From positions 372,001-436,000 of the forward strand of contig NZ_WTYQ01000002.1 in NCBI RefSeq assembly GCF_009828105.1: 64,000 nt of DNA, written 5' to 3'. The notes under the pieces are model-generated. The model was not told the origin of the DNA and did not search any database. It saw only the letters and a list, made by a program, of their open reading frames with translations. The DNA is from Altericroceibacterium indicum (lineage in GTDB: Bacteria > Pseudomonadota > Alphaproteobacteria > Sphingomonadales > Sphingomonadaceae). A program made the position numbers and the translations under genes. This document shows, piece after piece, positions 63,367 to 64,000 of this stretch (the first letter of the stretch is position 1; every line of letters starts with the position of its first letter).

Positions 63367-64000
63367 GTGGATCCGCGCATATTTCTTTTCGTTCTGATCG
63401 GCCTCGGGCTGGCGCTTTCTGTTGGCCTTCAGCGATGGCTCTCCCGCATCCGCTGGCTTTCACTGCCGATTATTTATGTCGCCATCGGCTTCATCGCGTT
63501 CAGCCTGCCGCTCGGGCTGCCGGACATTAACCCGGCGCGTGACAAATTCGATTCGGTCGCTCTCGAATATGCAACCGAATTCATCATGATCGTTTCGCTC
63601 ATGGCAGCGGGCATCGCGATTGATCGCAAGGTCACATGGCCAAACTGGAAGCAGGTCTGGCCTTTGCTGCTCATTACTATGCCGCTGACCATTGCTCTTG
63701 TCGCTCTGTGGAGCTGGTGGGTGATCGGACTGGTTCCTGCGGGTGCTTTGCTGCTGGGAGCTGTTCTCGCGCCGACTGACCCCGTTTTTGCCCGCAGCGT
63801 ATTAGTTGGGCCGCCGGGTGAAGATGAACGCCACGATATCCGTTTCTCACTCAGCGTGGAAGCAGGCCTTAATGACAGCCTCGCCTTCCCCTTCACCTTC
63901 CTCGCTATCGCCGCTGTAGGCATGACATCGCTGGGGGGCTGGAGCGTGGAATGGCTGCTCAACGATCTGGTGCTGCGCGTGCTGCTGGGTCTGGCGGTTG
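63367..64000 (+). CDS. Cation:proton antiporter, CPA1 family (N-terminal part, runs off the window)
   Basis: The frame opens at GTG 63367 with AGGGG five bases before, and stays open to the window end (211 full codons). About six hydrophobic helices are visible. The ion-path motifs are GAVLAPTDPVFARSV (the TDP motif) and SVEAGLNDSLAFPF (the ND motif), as in NhaP-type CPA1 antiporters. It would exchange Na+ or K+ for protons. The remaining part, including any C-terminal regulatory domain, lies beyond the window. Confidence 0.88.
   Translation, partial: MDPRIFLFVLIGLGLALSVGLQRWLSRIRWLSLPIIYVAIGFIAFSLPLGLPDINPARDKFDSVALEYATEFIMIVSLMAAGIAIDRKVTWPNWKQVWPLLLITMPLTIALVALWSWWVIGLVPAGALLLGAVLAPTDPVFARSVLVGPPGEDERHDIRFSLSVEAGLNDSLAFPFTFLAIAAVGMTSLGGWSVEWLLNDLVLRVLLGLAV

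Overview
The window reads as ordinary chromosome of an alphaproteobacterium, most likely a member of the Sphingomonadales (Sphingomonadaceae/Erythrobacteraceae type). The pointers are a ChpT-type histidine phosphotransferase, an alphaproteobacterial Tad/Cpa pilus locus, the TIGR02186-TauE/SafE pair, an ATP12-family F1 assembly chaperone, a TorF-type porin, a large TonB-dependent receptor and the MlaE-F-D plus lipoprotein cluster. The order assignment is inference; no rRNA or tRNA gene was seen. Genes are densely packed on both strands, often with 4-bp ATGA overlaps.

Layout. 1-4740: start of a lipoprotein gene, then ispH-thrB-rnhA, then a convergent oxidoreductase/hydrolase pair. 4842-13925: a Tad pilus locus (cpaA, cpaB, cpaC, cpaD, cpaE, tadB, tadC) with no cpaF ATPase and no Flp pilin gene. 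Between cpaA and cpaB lies a gene of other character, cut in two by a complete IS5-family (IS427-like) element. The insertion has an exact TA duplication, a -1 frameshift transposase and a small passenger ORF. 13961-20000: MarR regulator, mtnP, an SDR dehydrogenase, clpB and a secreted protein. 20198-28000: M16 peptidase, trmL, gatCAB, an FKBP isomerase and rpsU. 28000-28316: a gap that appears to hold a promoter, a structured RNA and a terminator, that is, a candidate small RNA. 28317-31510: crcB, an RluA-family synthase, a HAD phosphatase and an ATP12 chaperone. 31643-35336: MlaE-F-D-lipoprotein lipid transport cluster. 35424-42288: valS carrying an in-frame palindromic repeat, queE, a MATE exporter and a HerA-like ATPase. 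42402-46764: TIGR02186, TauE/SafE, and an NfrA-C/NfrB-like exopolysaccharide pair. 46875-53973: nhaA, glyoxalase, TorF porin, metallophosphatase, RNase P RNA, amidase, chpT, M67 peptidase and rluD. 54092-64000: rpoH, mtgA, TonB receptor, CDF metal exporter, clpX, clpP, an SlyD-like isomerase and the start of a CPA1 antiporter.

How the parts connect. The heat-shock sigma factor RpoH sits in the same window as clpB, clpP and clpX, and RpoH-like promoter matches lie upstream of clpB and clpP. ChpT belongs to the CtrA phosphorelay, and a tandem TTAACCAT motif (a known alphaproteobacterial CtrA half-site) lies just upstream of cpaB, suggesting cell-cycle control of the pilus genes. Copies of one palindromic repeat family (TCATTCCCGC...GCGGGAATGA) occur inside valS, just downstream of valS, and as a remnant between gatC and gatA.

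Limits. No searches were run. Names come from recognising motifs and family-like sequence. Promoters, operators and the small RNA are predictions from pattern only.
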